Below are positions 32,404-45,112 of a stretch of DNA of 64,000 bases, piece after piece. The stretch lies in the NCBI GenBank assembly GCA_949825045.1, contig OX463816.1, positions 16,983,579 through 17,047,578 on the forward strand, in the 5' to 3' direction. The position numbers were made by a program, and so were the translations under genes. The notes under the pieces were generated by a model. The model had not been told where the DNA came from. It worked only from the letters and a program-made list of their open reading frames with translations, and did not search any database. The DNA is from Argyresthia goedartella (lineage: Eukaryota; Arthropoda; Insecta; Lepidoptera; Argyresthiidae). How positions within the stretch are numbered: position 1 is the first letter of the stretch; the number at the start of each line of letters is the position of its first letter.

Positions 32404-33790
32404 CATAGACAAAAATGGTACTACTTTCATTTGAAAGTATTAGTACTATTTATTTACCATTAGTCCAACCCATGTTAAAGTTGAGCAGAATTCTACTCTA
32501 AGAGAGTTTGTGCCTTCATTCACAGCAATAAAATATTGGGTCGCTGAGTTCAAAAGAGGTCGAATGAGCTGCCAAGACGAACTTCGCAGCGGTCAAACAA
32601 ATGAAGTGACAACACCAGAAATAGTGAAAAAACCGGTCAAGTGCGAGTCTAAATCGCGCACGAAGGGTTCCGTACCACCGTTCAATGGAAGCGATGGTGT
32701 GGAGTGAATAGTTTGGATTTTACACAGCAAAATATTGTTTACAAAGTTATTGGTGCGGTTACTTTTACACTCCATGTACGTAACCAGGTGCATACATAAG
32801 TTTGTATGTAGTATTGAAAGAATTGTTGTATGGGAGCCCCTTAAATATTTCTTTTATCCTGTTTTTTAGTATTTGTTGTTATAGCGGCAACAGAAATACA
32901 TAATCTGTGAAAATTTCAACTCTCTAGCTAGCTAGGTTCTTGAGATACAGCCTGGTGACAGACGGACGGACATCGAAGTCTTAGTAATAGGGTTCCGTTC
33001 TTACCCGTTGGGTACGGAACCCTAAAAAGGACAAAAACTAGAATTGGAAGACCGTGGACTATAATTACGCGAGTTAGCAGACATTTCAGGGATTTCAAAA
33101 ATTGCTATACATCGCAAATTGACTGAAAAATTGGTCGTGAGTAAGCTGTGCGCAAGATGGGTGCCGCGATTGTTCACCATTGAACAAAAACAGCAGCGTG
33201 AGGAATTTTCGATGCAGTGTTTTGAAAACCAACATTTTACAACGATTCATCACGATGGATAAAACATGGGTCCACCACTTCATCCCTGAGACGAAAGAAC
33301 AGTCGAAACAATGGACTGAAAAGGGAGAACCGGCTCTAAAGAAGGCGAAATCATTGTCATCTGCTGGCAAGGTCATGGTGTCAGTATTTCGGGATGCGCA
33401 TGGGATAATTTTTATTGATTATCTTCAAAAATTCAAACCATCAACGGCGAGTACTACTTAAAACTATTGGGAAAGAAGCAGAAGAAGTTACGTTAAGAAG
33501 TAAAGTTAAGAAGGAATTACGAAAAAACGGCCGCATTTAGCGAAAAAGAAATTGTAGCTTCATCAGGACAATGAACAAGTTTCACAAGTCCACTATTGCA
33601 ATGGCAAAAAATAATGAGTTGAAGTTTGAATTGCTTCCCCGAACACCTAATTCGCCAGATCTAGCTCCCTCAGATTATTTAATGTTCCACAACAACAATC
33701 CAAGGCTTGAGGGATATCACACCGTCGATATATTCCTTACATCGAGGGCAGATCGAATTACGTCGTCGGAGATGTTCGACTTTAAGGTAT
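32404..33790 (+). pseudogene. Mariner transposase (DD34D type), broken
   Basis: The start codon is changed to ATA at 32404. Recognisable parts are TAIKYWVAEFKRGRMSCQDE and NEVTTPEIVKK before the inserted repeat. After it come LRELADISGISKIAIHRKL, KLCARWVPRL, RRFITMDKTWVHHF with the first catalytic D, GEPALKKAKSLSSAGKVMVS, a HQDN motif near 33565 with the second D, and NSPDLAPSDY with the third. Several frameshifts and stops separate these blocks. Known: mariner transposases move by cut and paste into TA sites. The C-terminal end is lost or unrecognisable after about 33700. Confidence 0.8.
32627..33028 (+). repeat. Non-autonomous repeat inserted in mariner 1
   Basis: It starts aaccggtcaagtgcgagtc, has ggttccgtac near the left end, ends gggtacggaaccctaaaaa, and carries gacagacggacggac near the right end. 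The second mariner copy has uninterrupted sequence at this point, which gives the empty site. An A-rich target is present on both sides. Confidence 0.8.
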
Positions 33791-33829
33791 TTCGTATTGT
33801 TGTGTAAATCTTTCATAATGTTTAGTTTG

Positions 33830-36120
33830 AGGTTTACGGAGTATGGGTTGATAGTATGAGACTTGGCTATTGTGGTTTTGGTTTGATAACAATCGTACCC
33901 ACTTCGATATTCGGACATTTAACAATAGCGCCATTCCATGATGATGATTTGTTTTAGGGTAATGTTTGGACATGAAGTGGTCTCACAATTTCAGCTATAA
34001 AACTGGTTTCTGGACCAAGATCGTCATCTCTAGCTTTTGAATGGGGCTAGCAAAAAATATCAGGAACTATTATATTGCAATTTTGTGGAAAGGATTTGAT
34101 TTCATTTCGCGCTTGGTTCTGGTTGACAACATGTATTCTTAACTGAGGCGGGAAATCTGTCCCACCACCTATTTGGCTTATCAAGAGCTGCACGTGACAG
34201 TCTTAAACAATCGTGTGGTTTGTATTCCTTGTTTATTTGTGCAAGGTTGAAATTCTAAGCTTTGCGCCAGCAGACCAGTTCACATTCTAACTCTGTCTAC
34301 CGTCCGGAGACCGCGAGGTTGTCGGCCGCCATTTGGATGGTTCGCGACAGCGTGCTCACCAATAGTAAGCAAGGTTCTGTTTGAATTTAAGGTAATTTGT
34401 TTGATTACTAAATGAATTGTGATTCGTGTGAAAACGCAACATGGTGTCCCCGCGTTTTATGTGTTAGGCCACTATATCTAGTCGTTTTGCCCACTATTCC
34501 AGAAGAAAACTAAAACATCTTGCAAGGCGCCTGACTGGTATTAAATGAAATTGAACTGACTGATGAACAGAAGAACCTTTTTGTCTGAAGCTGAATCCTT
34601 TCACCGTTACTGATCTCATAGTTGAACAGTTCGTCTGCGTACGAAAGGAGATGGTCCTTATAAAATAAGTTTGTAATAAGACATTAGTTTTCAGTTTGGG
34701 TAGGACCGGCTACCAAGAGAGCAAAACCCATTGTATTTAAACTATCTTGACGAGCAAATTTTCTTCTTTTTCTGACAGGAAGTAGTCCCACAGGTGGACA
34801 AATACAGAATGCGGTGCATAAAAATTAATCGTTCGGCTTTTCAGACCAAAGAATGAAGAAAAAAATAATTAGTAGTTCTCTTGTAGTTCTGTAAAAGTAA
34901 CAATAACAACGCACAACAATAACATCAACAACACTGTCGTGGGCACAACTGTTCCTCTGCCACCCCATATGGGAGAAGTCATGATATTTAATTGATAGAA
35001 TCATTTCTTTTTATTACTGGATATGTTCTTATGATATATATTTGACACACCTTGTATACGACAGTAACTTTACCTGTCTTCATTCGGAATAAAGGAGAAT
35101 AGTTTTTCATTTCAGCGGCTTGAACAAGAGTTTTTTGCTGTGAGTGAACAGTATGCAAAGCTGCATTTTTCTCTTTTTCAAAGTAGCTTTTTAATTTTAA
35201 ACGCTGCGTTCGTAGATGTGCTCCAAATTGATTGCTGCAGTGCGCATACCACCAGCTCCGTGATATCCTCGCGGTCGTCGGCCGACACCACCGTGTGGAC
35301 TATAAGTAAGCTGGGCTGTGTGTCCTTGTGTCTATGTGGTACTCGCCAGCAATCCATAGTGCAAGCGGACTGTGTTTTTATATAATTTAATTTTATAAAT
35401 GCCTTATGCGCCGCGTGGCGTGAGGTGAGGTACCGCAGAGACGCCGGCTCCATGATTTCCTCGCGGTCGCGAGTCGACACCATCTCAGCTTTGAAAACAT
35501 ACCAAATAAGAGAATGAAAAACTTCAGCTCTCTACCTATTTCGGTTAATCTGGTAGAGCCCGATGACAGACAAATATGTATTGAGTTCAAACATTGTTAG
35601 TGAACTAATAAAATAAATAAACTATCACCGAATTTACCAATGACATGCTTACAAACTGCCATTCTCTCGGATATCATTAGTCAAGTAAGCCCTTTGACTG
35701 AATTTTAAGTAGGATAATAAGTGGCTAGAGTGCAGACCATTGTAACTGTGAGGCTTGAGTGATGTTGCTACAGTTTTGTCCCCAGATTTTTCACATTGAA
35801 GTCCTTACATTGGATGTCTTTTATCCGTTTTTCATGTTCGTCTTCGGGCCATTTATTAGGTCCATCTATTAATTAACCTTTTTGTGCTGTTGCGGGTCTG
35901 TCCGTTTAAAGTGATCTGCTGTTGAGTTTAACTCATTTTTGTTTCTGCTTTTTCACTTCTGTTTCTGAAATGTATTCGGCTACTTCAGCATTCATGTTTA
36001 TACCACAACGAACATAGTAAACTTATTCGAACAATAGACGTATTAAAATATCACTAAAACATTCTGTTTAACGCCCTGGATATTATTTCATTTATTTACC
36101 TTCTCCCTCATTCATTCACT
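33830..36120. other. Non-coding interval
   Basis: No gene is supported. A 41-bp block at 35252-35292 (ctcgcggtcg...cgacacca) recurs in direct orientation at 35443-35484. A GC-richer patch at 34270-34380 has no convincing open frame. Confidence 0.4.
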
Positions 36121-36127
36121 TGTAATG

Positions 36128-36520
36128 TATATGTCACCGTAAGATAGTCAAAACCGTTAGTTGATAGACTAACGCATAAGTTAATCAACTATCGACATAT
36201 AGTAAACCAGACCGACAGGGTTTAGAATTTTTGTTTCTTTTGTTATTACATATCAAACTAACACGAAGACTATTCGGTGGCTTCACTGCACTCGCCCCCT
36301 CTAGTCTTCACCTAAGCTACTGAAGTGTTTGCCCTGGTAGTTCTTTTGCAATTCAAGTTTAATCCAGTTTACTATTTAACAATTTTAACCGTTCGTGTAT
36401 CAACTAACGCGTCATATAATAAGCAGTACGCTACAGTTTACTATCTGCCGATACCAACTAATGAGAGAAAAAACGATAGTTTATCAACTAACGGTTTTGA
36501 CAATCTTACGGTAACATATA
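36128..36520. mobile_element. MITE with long terminal inverted repeats
   Basis: The left end tatatgtcaccgtaagatag and the following tcaaaaccgttagttgat are mirrored at the right end (reverse complement of 36474-36520) with about four mismatches over 47 bp. Inverted similarity continues inward for about 50 bp more. The element is about 393 bp, non-coding and ends in TATA. Superfamily not determined. Confidence 0.8.
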
Positions 36521-36582
36521 TAAGTATGTAACTAAAATAGTAGGTAAAATGTTAATTACAAAAATAGGAGTTTCAGTTAATT

Positions 36583-36629
36583 AACTTAAAAGCTACCCAA
36601 TGCTTTCTGTGTTGGGTAGTTTTTAAGTT
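36583..36629. repeat. 18-bp stem hairpin
   Basis: aacttaaaagctacccaa pairs with ttgggtagtttttaagtt across an 11-base loop, with one mismatch. It could be a small foldback element or transcript hairpin. Confidence 0.65.
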
Positions 36630-37011
36630 AGAGTTCAGACGGCTAGAGAGGTGGGACGTTGGCGGTTAGACCGGGGTTCACCGCACGTCGCAGAATTCGG
36701 CTATTTACATTGAACTTTAGTATTGCGTAATATCGATAACAATCACAGGGCTATTTATTGTATTATATATATATAATCGATACTATTTATCTCTCATATA
36801 AAGTAGTAGCATGGTTAGTTTTGTTAAATCATATTATAAATCTTGCAATTTTGGGGTAATTTAAATAACATAGAATAATCTTTTAAATACAGGGTTATAT
36901 ATACATTGCTTCTGCCTCACATAACAATACCCTGTGTTTATCGTGGGAACTAGAAATAGGAAAGTCACTCATATATAAATATCCAAGACCTATTTATTTT
37001 CTCTTCGGCCG

Positions 37012-37085
37012 GGAATTGACGGGAGCTATCGCTTGTGGGGCAGAGCATTGACCGCAACGCCACAGAGGTCGTCAATATGGATGTG
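37012..37085 (-). repeat. SINE head remnant
   Basis: The minus strand reads acctctgtggcgttgcggtc and aatgctctgcccc, the tRNA-like head of the SINE family at 32120 and 38974. The body is missing. Confidence 0.45.
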
Positions 37086-37089
37086 TGAT

Positions 37090-38970
37090 ATACAATTCAG
37101 TTCAGTCTTATCTCCATAAGCCCGACGTATCGTAATAGAAGCGTCTCTCATATCTTGCACTCTCATATCAGCGTCGAGATTAGCTTTAGTTACAACACAC
37201 AATATTCCAATGATCTATCTGTTGAAATTGGTCCCATAATGCACAATAGTAAAGTGTTCAAGGATATCACAAAATCTACCATGATTCGGTTTACAAATCC
37301 TTAATATCAAAATCGCGACCCGTCCTAACTACCCTCGGTTTTTGAGAGGTTAAACCGCACTGACAATTAATGCCCAGGTCACATTATCAGCACCAGGCGA
37401 AAGTTCGCGTTGCAAAATATAACAGAGCGATACAGCCGTAAATCTGTAATTTTTGCAAACCAAATCTTCAATATAGCATTATTATAACTATAGAGGTACG
37501 GTACTTATGTTAGCTTTATTTATTTAGTTCTACTATCTGCACTTACTAATGTTGGTATCAGCCTTGTGATTCACGGATAATGTTCTTTTATTGCCTAGTA
37601 GATTAGAAGGAAGCATGAAATTATTCACCCGGGACATTCTGTTAATTCTTCGTAATTAAATTTCTACTTATTAACCCCAAACTGCAATACAACGTTCGAG
37701 TATAAGACTATAATTTCCCCAGTTCGGGATTGCTCATGATCCTACGTCTCTTTTAGAAGAAAATACGAATTGAAATGAAAAAGGAAAAATCATAAAATCA
37801 TACTTTACTAGATAATGTCTAGTCAGAATTCTGTATGATATGCTAAACGTAATTTAACACTACACTGAATAGTATAATTTAACTCTCCATGACATTCCGA
37901 TCAAAATGTCGGTGCAACATTAGAATATCGATTTAAAATTGGTTCCGTTCTTCTTCCACATCCACAAGGTTTGAAATAGTTTGAGCGGTGAAATATCGTC
38001 AAATGTATGTGGTGTATAAATTGTGAGTGTGTGTAAATAATAACAGGGTCAACTGCAAATTTATGTAGATTGAGCTGGATTTATATCAGGGGTTCACTCA
38101 CTCACGAGCTGAGAATAGACTCGCAGGTTTGATACATTTATCTCGGCACATTATAAACCTGGAAATTATGTGAGGCTGATGTTCCCAGTTTAATATTGCT
38201 CAAAAATTATGTCTTGGCCGTTGTACAAAATGAGATATAGTTAGTTCTATGAACGACTAAGACATACTTTTTGACCCTTGAATACCAATCTAAAACTTGA
38301 CCCCCATTTAGATCTCAATTTGTCGGCGAAGTCAAAATTGGCTCCCATTTTCACATTCATGTTTTTGTAGGGATGTGTTCGACCATTGATACACATAACT
38401 CACAGCGATGAGTCACTGTTATACTCGCTAACGGAACAGCAACCTTACTTTTGGAGATAGCGTTGCGTTTCTGATTGAGTGCTTAAAATATAACACCGTG
38501 CGCCGCTTTTGCTGATATGTGTAGTCATATTTGGACTCGCTTTTGCTGAGTAACTATAGGTGTAGCCAAAAGTTTTTAATAGCTTATTAGATAGATATCA
38601 TTCGGAAAAATAGTTCATAACATGTGGTGTGTCTATTCGTTTTGAGCCGGATGACCAACTGAATTATGTGTTCAATTTAAAAATATTTTTTATCTGGTCA
38701 ACTCATTGGGTCAAAACACACCATTGCCGAATACGCGGCCGAAGTTTGGCGTAATTACGCCTGAATTGCTATGTCAATCACGTAAGGTTAAATTCAGGAA
38801 CGAAAAATTCAGCCGCAAAACTTTTGCGCATTTTCGGCCAGGTGTGTCGACACACATAGAGTGCTTAACCTTGTAACTTTACCGTGCTGTATTTAAATTT
38901 GTAATTGTATAAGCTTAAAATGTTAGCTTTGCGCAAATTGTTTAATAGATTAGCGCTTAGTGCTGGTTTA
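37090..38970. other. Non-coding interval
   Basis: No gene is supported. Bases 37306-37345 repeat the sequence at 12249-12285. The rest shows nothing I can name. Confidence 0.4.
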
Positions 38971-38973
38971 TAT

Positions 38974-39190
38974 CGACGACGTCTGTGGCGCAGCGGTTGT
39001 GGCTCTGCCTATCATGCGAGAGGACCCTGGTTCGATCCCCAGCTGGGGGTAAAAAAAAACCCCAGATCTTGGATGTTTATATGTGTGTGACGTCGCTGTT
39101 TCTGGTTCCCACGACACAGGGTATCCGTCTGTGGGGCCAGAAGCAATGTATGTGCCTGCATCACAAAGTGATGCGTCGGGTTTTGTGAAA
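38974..39190 (+). repeat. SINE with tRNA-like head, copy 2
   Basis: It has an A-box-like tggcgcagcggttgtgg at about 38986 and a canonical B-box ggttcgatccc at 39029-39039. The body (cccagatcttggatg, cacgacacaggg, ggccagaagcaatgtatg) matches copy 1. It is better preserved than copy 1 and about 215 bp long. Confidence 0.75.
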
Positions 39191-39194
39191 ATAG

Positions 39195-41005
39195 TTTAAT
39201 TACTATCAAAATTTTTCTCATTGTAGGCTCCTATTTTAGGTGATTTTGTCACTTGTGTGGGACCTTGCGATCTTACCATAATACACGTTTTCTAACTATT
39301 TCCTATCGCATCCGAGTAAGCGTCTTTCGTAAATATTATTCACGTTATATCTAATTAATAAATTAAAACTAATGAAACATTTATTGCAGTAGCGACATGG
39401 TTCTATCAGAACAAACTGTTGTTCATGCATATGTACATATATGAAATAAATCGTCATATTTTTGACCGACAAGGTTATTCATTACGCGATTACTAACCGT
39501 TGCCACAAGTATTTTGTAGCGCATGGCATAAACACCGTAGCCACGTAGCAGTACAGCGCTGATTATTTATCTAAAAGATTTAGCGTAGTATGCGTAAATG
39601 AAATATCTAATATCTATTGTTTGGTAATGTATCGCTGTATTCTGTAATAAGTATAAAAATAAATCACCACGAATTGTGTTAAGTAAAATAAAGCATACAT
39701 GTGTGTTGAAAAATAACTCGAATTAAATCGGTACATCTAATGTGAATAGATGACTTTACTTACTTTCACACCCTTTTTAAAGGTATAAGTTCATATCCAT
39801 TCCTTTGGTCGCTCAGATGTGTTTTTTATAAAAATTTAAGGCGTACAGACCGGAGCTGATCATTAAAATGGGACTTGTGTAGAGCTTTTTGTGCTCACCG
39901 CGTGTAAAAACGCTTTAGCTAAAAAGCACTTGCAGTTATTTTCCTTTTAATTTTTCATCACATTTTCATTTTTGTACAAAAGCTCTTGTGAAGCGAGCGG
40001 AGCGCATCTAATTTAAGATTTCCATTTTATGTTTATGTTCCTTGATATTCATAAATAATTGTAAGGACTTGCTTAAATATCGAAATTTTAGTTTCTATTG
40101 TGTCAATCAACCATATATACTTAGCATCACGCCTTTTCCCATACGGGGTAGTTAAGGCACAAGTGTGCCGAGGAGTAGCCAGTTATTCAATACTCCACCA
40201 GGGCAAGCCCATCTCCGCAACTATTGAGATTGATATATTTCTAGGAAAAAGTTGTTCATAATAATTTGGAACTATCATTCCCAAAATTTGATTAGGTTAT
40301 TAAATATCACAAACAGAATGTCCCCCATTTGTGCTCAACAGTGTTGCTTGTTTTTTTTTTGTAGAAATTCCTTTGCTGTTTAATTAGCAGTCCTGTAAAA
40401 CTGTCAAATGTCAATAATTTTTGCGTCTCACTCACTCAGTTGTAAGTCAAAACATAAACAAGTATTGTTATAATATTTTTTGTTTCATAAAGTGAGATCT
40501 TAGATTATAATGGTCTTAGTGAATCCTAAGATTAGAACGAGGCAATAATGCGTGGTATAATAAATGGGTTCAAGGTCGTCAGAGTAAGAAGAGTAAGCTA
40601 CCTTAAACCAGTTTTTACCAGTATTCATCGGGAGTTTTCTTTAGTTTAACAAATTATATTATTTGGAACCTGTTCTTTATATACGTAAAAAACTGTATAA
40701 CAAAGACCATCATTTCATACTTTGTGTTATTTGTGGTTTGTTCAATTTTCTGAAAGCTTTTTGTTGCTAGTAATGTTCAAAAGTGTCATTGATTTTTTTG
40801 TTTTGAAACAACTAGTTGCTAGTAACAGTTCAAAAGTTTTGATTGAGTGGTGTTAATTTAAACATTTTTTAAAAAACAATTTAGACATCTATTTCTCAAA
40901 ATATTCATATTAGTGTCTTAAAATAAGCTAGAATAAAATAAAAACTACTATTCAGCATGGCAAGGTTTTTTGGGCCTTCCAAGCTGATGAAGCGGTAAAT
41001 TTTCA
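39195..41005. other. Non-coding interval
   Basis: It is AT-rich with no supported gene. The part from about 40960 probably begins the degenerate LINE that follows. Confidence 0.4.
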
Positions 41006-41010
41006 TACGT

Positions 41011-42130
41011 TTGAACTGTTTTATGAAATCACAATCATTCAACGGCGTTATGTTGATGGTTCGGGTGGAAAAAAATGGCGTTTCACAAGGTTCCATATTA
41101 GGTTCTATCTTATTCACGATCTGCCTTGAGAAATTAACTGACATAGAATTGTTTGCTGAATATACTTCTCTGATCTTTGAAATTGAAAGACAAAAAGAAG
41201 ATTTTGATGATGTTAATGATTGTCTTTGACCATAAATTGGTTCACAGTTAATAAATTTATGTTTAAACCCTGGTAAAACAAACCATTCTCACCGAACAGT
41301 GTATCAAATTCTCACTTCCAAATATCAATTAAGTTGATACCAGTTTAGTGTGTTATTGAGGCAGTAACACTTAAGAATAAGATACAAAGTTTCTTAAAAC
41401 AAGCATTAATAGCTAATTGCAGCGATTGATCTTGAGAAATAAGCTGGTAGATAAAGTTCTGCGGCTTACGCTGTTTAGGAACATCAGACAGAACACGGAT
41501 GTGGCTTCATCCAGATAAGTCCATTTTAGTTACTCATAGTGTCATGTTTTATGGTATCTGTTGTGGGGGAAAGCGGATATTCTAAACTTTATTTTTATTA
41601 CAGAAAAGAACTATTTGAGCAATTAATAATTGCAAACCTTGTTAAGAAATTGGCATACTAAGTGCAGTTTATCAATTTGTTTTCGAAAATATAATGTATG
41701 CAAGAAACTTACAACATTTTCCAAACCAAGCGATAGCTGTTATGTAAACCCAAGAAATAATGACAGATTAGTTGCGCCCCGGTTTCACACTTTCAAAAGT
41801 TTGCATTTTTTAGGGTTAGTGCATTCTTTACTACAACAAGACACCTCTGGAGATTTTGAAATTGACATTTGAGAAATTTAAAAACCATGTGAAAGCGACT
41901 TTGTCTAAAAAAGGATATAACATTGTCCAAGATAACTTAAATGATTGAGCTTAATCTAACTCAATATAGAACTCGCAGTTAACATTTTTTTATATTTATT
42001 CCTGCTTATTTTTAATATTGTAATAATTGTATTAGTACAACATAATATATATTTTTTAAAAAGATCTTAATATCTGGGAGTTTCTTCGCGCTCTTCTTCT
42101 ACAGTTTGGAGAGTAGAGAATATACCAAAA
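41011..42130 (+). pseudogene. Degenerate LINE, same family as 12306-13190
   Basis: The frame at 41011-41229 includes GVSQGSILGSILFTICLEKL and FAEYTSLIF. Here the catalytic YADD/FADD position reads FAEY, so activity is lost. The next block (41440-41510) contains VDKVLRLTLFRNIRQNTDVA, and the C-terminal block (41690-41870) reads NPRNNDRLVAPRF, HFLGLVHSL and TSGDFEIDI-type residues. A 3' UTR with gggagtttctt follows at about 42075. Stops and frameshifts separate the blocks. Confidence 0.7.
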
Positions 42131-42365
42131 AGAACGCTTGCTAAGTGAAGGTAAAGACATAGATTTTTGACTGACCTTGGCAGTACCATTCAAGCTGGTG
42201 CTCAATTAACCGAGAAATATGCATCCTGCAAATTTTCATCATGGTGAATCCTAAAAATTACATAGGAAATAATGTAAATCAAAATACATTAATATCTGTT
42301 GTCAAATTATCGATATAAATTTTCCACACAGGAAAATAAACTTTGATTAGTATGATCAGGTAAAA

Positions 42366-42660
42366 TATTCAGAATAGAATAGAATAGAAATAAATTTATT
42401 CGGACGACAAAACACACACAAAATTACATACAAAAAGAAACAAAAGGATATAAACACATGAACATACAATAGAAGAGAATAAAAGTCTGCACAATAAAGC
42501 ATAAAATATAATGTGTAAAATTTATTTTAAATTTTGCGGCTACATTGACATCGTGCAGTGTGTGTCGAAGCAGCGAATATGTCCCGGCTCAGCATGTGTC
42601 ACAAAGCCGGTAGGGTCCTGCAACGCTGGTATTCTGTCGGCACCTTAGCAAAGAGGCGAT
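42366..42660 (-). repeat. LINE tail with GAATA tandem
   Basis: The tandem gaatagaatagaatag then aaataaatttattc marks the 3' end of a minus-strand LINE fragment whose body continues to about 42660. No coding motif survives. Confidence 0.5.
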
Positions 42661-43455
42661 GATAAAATAAAGGTGGGTGTTAATAAACAAATTTTTATTA
42701 AATCCGAATACATAATCTACATAAAATATACAAATTACAATTAGTGCTTAGTAAATATGAAGGTAAGGAAGTAATATGCATTAATAAACACTTAATACAA
42801 AAACACATAAAAGGCCGAGAATAGAAGGCATATTGAATAATGAATGCTAGTATGTATAAATAAATACCTATGTTGTATATCTAATTTTCTTATTAATAAT
42901 ATTATAATATTAATAGCATGATGTTAGAGATCTTTTATCTCACAAAATACAGTAGGTAAAAAACATCAAGAGAAGAACATTATACGAAACAAAAGACTGC
43001 ATAGCAAACAGACGAACAAAGTAAAATTTCGTTTGTAAATTGTAAATTCCGACACATTTCATACAGGTACTTTACACGAAAACTAAAAATAAAAAAAAAA
43101 CTGTTAACTGAAAAAAAAACAAGTCTGTGCGGAAAATGGCGGAAAGAGAAACGTCGTATTATTTGAGGGTGCAGCTGAGTTAATTTAACGTATTTGTTGT
43201 GTTGACAATACCGTTGCGACATTATAGTGCGACTCCATACATCTTGATATTTTGAAACTATAACATTTGATAGATGGCTGGGTTAGGTTGCCATATAAAA
43301 TCATTTTGTAAGTTTTATTTAACGCCACGACGGTTCTCTCTCTGCACAGACTGTAAACGAAACGCATATTATTTATGTGTGAATGCAACGTTCGATATTC
43401 CACGAAGGCGACAAATATCAAATGGAAAAATAAACGATGTGTGTATTCATGAATG
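42660..43455. other. Non-coding interval before mariner 2
   Basis: No gene is supported. Open frames at 42980-43455 show no recognisable domain, and one of them only overlaps the mariner 3' end in the wrong frame. Confidence 0.4.
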
Positions 43456-43519
43456 ATAAGGTTGATCCAAAAAATAAGCGGCCTAACGAAGACGACACAA
43501 TAATTCGAACGAAACTTCT

Positions 43520-44424
43520 TTATTTCTTGATATAGTCTCCTTTTAACGCAATACACTTTTGCAAGCTTCTCAAAATGGACATCAACAGCAGACCTGAAGA
43601 GGTTGAGGTCTGCTGTTGATGTTGTTGGCAAATCTTTTACCACCGAGCCTCTTCTTCAAGTTAAGGAACAGAGAATAATTGGAGGGAGCTAGATCTGGCG
43701 AAAAAGTTGCATGGAGAAGCAACTCAAACTTCAACTCATAATTTTTTGTGAACTGGTGCATTGTCCTGATGAAACAACACTTTCTTTTTCGCTAAATGCG
43801 GCCGTTTTTTCTAAATTTCTTCACACAAATGCTACAATCGTGTTACGTAGAATGCGCCGTTGATAGTTTTGCCTTTTTTGAAGATAATCAATAAAAAATA
43901 TCCCATTTGCATCCCTAAATACTGACGCCATGACCTTGCCAGCAGATGAAACTGACTTCGCTTTCTTTAGAGCCGGTTCTCCCTTTTCAGTCCATTGTTT
44001 CGACTGTTCTTTCGTTTCAGGGGTGAAGTGGTTGATCCAATTTTCGTATATCGTAGCAAATCGTCATAAAAAGTCGGCTTTATTACGTTGAAATTTCTCC
44101 AAACATATCGATACAACCTCACGTTGCTGCTTTTGTTCAATGGTGAGCATTCGCGATAGCCATCGTGCGCACAGCCTTTTCGTGACCAAGTTTTCAGTCA
44201 ATATGCGATATATAGCTTTTTCTGAAATCCCTATAATGTCTGCTAACTCGCGCACTTTTAGTCTACGGACTTCCAATGCTAGTTTTTGTACTTTTTTCAC
44301 TATTTCTGGTGTAGTCACTTCCTTTGGTCGACCGCTGCGATTTTCGTCTCGGCAGCTTGTTCGACCTCTTTTGAACTCAGCGACCCCATATTTTATTACT
44401 GTGAATGAAGGAACAGACTCTCCC
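43520..44424 (-). pseudogene. Mariner 2 transposase, main part
   Basis: Reading leftward from the Bel/Pao junction, the protein shows VPSFTVIKYG-like residues, VKKVQKLALEVRRLKVRELA, IIGISEKAIYRILTENLVTK, CARWLSRMLTIEQKQQRE and KFQRNKADFL. A frameshift near 44064 precedes the rest: WINHFTPETKEQSKQW, GEPALKKAKSV-type residues, the second catalytic motif HQDN-like near 43755, DLAPSNYSL-type residues near 43690, and a C-terminus KCIALKGDYIKK ending with TAA at 43522-43520. The first 23 or so codons, with the ATG at 62995 (MDKIGHRYVIQ then a stop), lie on the far side of the inserted Bel/Pao element. The gene is inactive through insertion, frameshift and stops. Confidence 0.82.
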
Positions 44425-44625
44425 TGTGCGGTACTCGCACTTTACTGATATTGATAGGATGTATAATATTGATTACTAACGAATTATATTGATAGAGGAA
44501 GCGGCGTATGAAATGAAACAACCGATTCTATTGAGTACGTTAGAGACACTGTTTTATTGTTAAATAAAGAGTAAACAAGTAAGCTAATTTTGTAAACAAA
44601 GCTATTTTCGCTGTATGCTCGTACA
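44425..44625 (-). repeat. 3' LTR of Bel/Pao 2
   Basis: TG...CA ended, 201 bp, matching 62712-62912 with about nine substitutions. CTCCC lies directly before it. Confidence 0.92.
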
Positions 44626-44739
44626 TCTTGCCGTCTACAAAACAAGAAAAATATCTTTAAGTTATTACAATAAATTACATGATATAAAACATTATTGATA
44701 CAAATTATATAAGATTATCAATGAACAAAAACTTAATTT

Positions 44740-45112
44740 ATTGTTGAGGAATCTTGAATTTGACTTCCGTCCTTTGGCTGGATTGGTCTTTGCATACCGG
44801 ATGATGGACTTCACTGTAAAGGGCCGGTAGCGAGGTAGCGGTAGTCATTTGTGGTATTGTGGGGGAGCTGTCCTTGTTAATATCACAGTTGGCTGCTGTT
44901 TATTGGCAGCGTCTTGGCGTCTCTCAAGGACCCGACGGCGTCAAAGTCTGATAAGATAACAGCCGGTTCCAACCATCAGGGTGCAAACTATTGTCAGAAT
45001 GTATATCATCGTATAGTGATGCGTTTTATGTACTGATAAAGTCACATCCGTGTCCTCAGCAATCTTGAGAGCATCTAGTTGGTTCTGAATGGTCTCGTAC
45101 TGACGGTCATGA
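44740..45112 (-). pseudogene. env: Bel/Pao 2 env C-terminus with membrane anchor
   Basis: The stretch after HDRQYETIQNQLDALKIAED leads into the membrane segment TMIYILTIVCTLMVGTGCYL (about 44950-45020) and a basic cytoplasmic tail interrupted by a stop. It matches the position and character of the anchor in Bel/Pao 1. It is separated from the rest of env by the hAT and LINE-tail insertions at its N-terminal side. Confidence 0.7.

Larger units (their letters stand above)
32334..33800 (+). mobile_element. Mariner transposon 1, decayed and interrupted
   Basis: Homology to the second mariner copy begins near 32334 and covers the leader, the transposase and at least the third catalytic motif. A non-autonomous repeat splits it at 32627-33028. 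Terminal repeats could not be fixed. The transposase remnant is described separately. Confidence 0.75.

Noticed and set aside
38974..39050. Possible tRNA gene with A and B boxes
   Set aside because: No cloverleaf or anticodon arm could be formed, and the same head with a shared body occurs elsewhere, which fits a SINE.
43185..43643. 152-codon minus-strand open frame
   Set aside because: It starts in the wrong frame of the mariner transposase C-terminus and runs into non-coding DNA.
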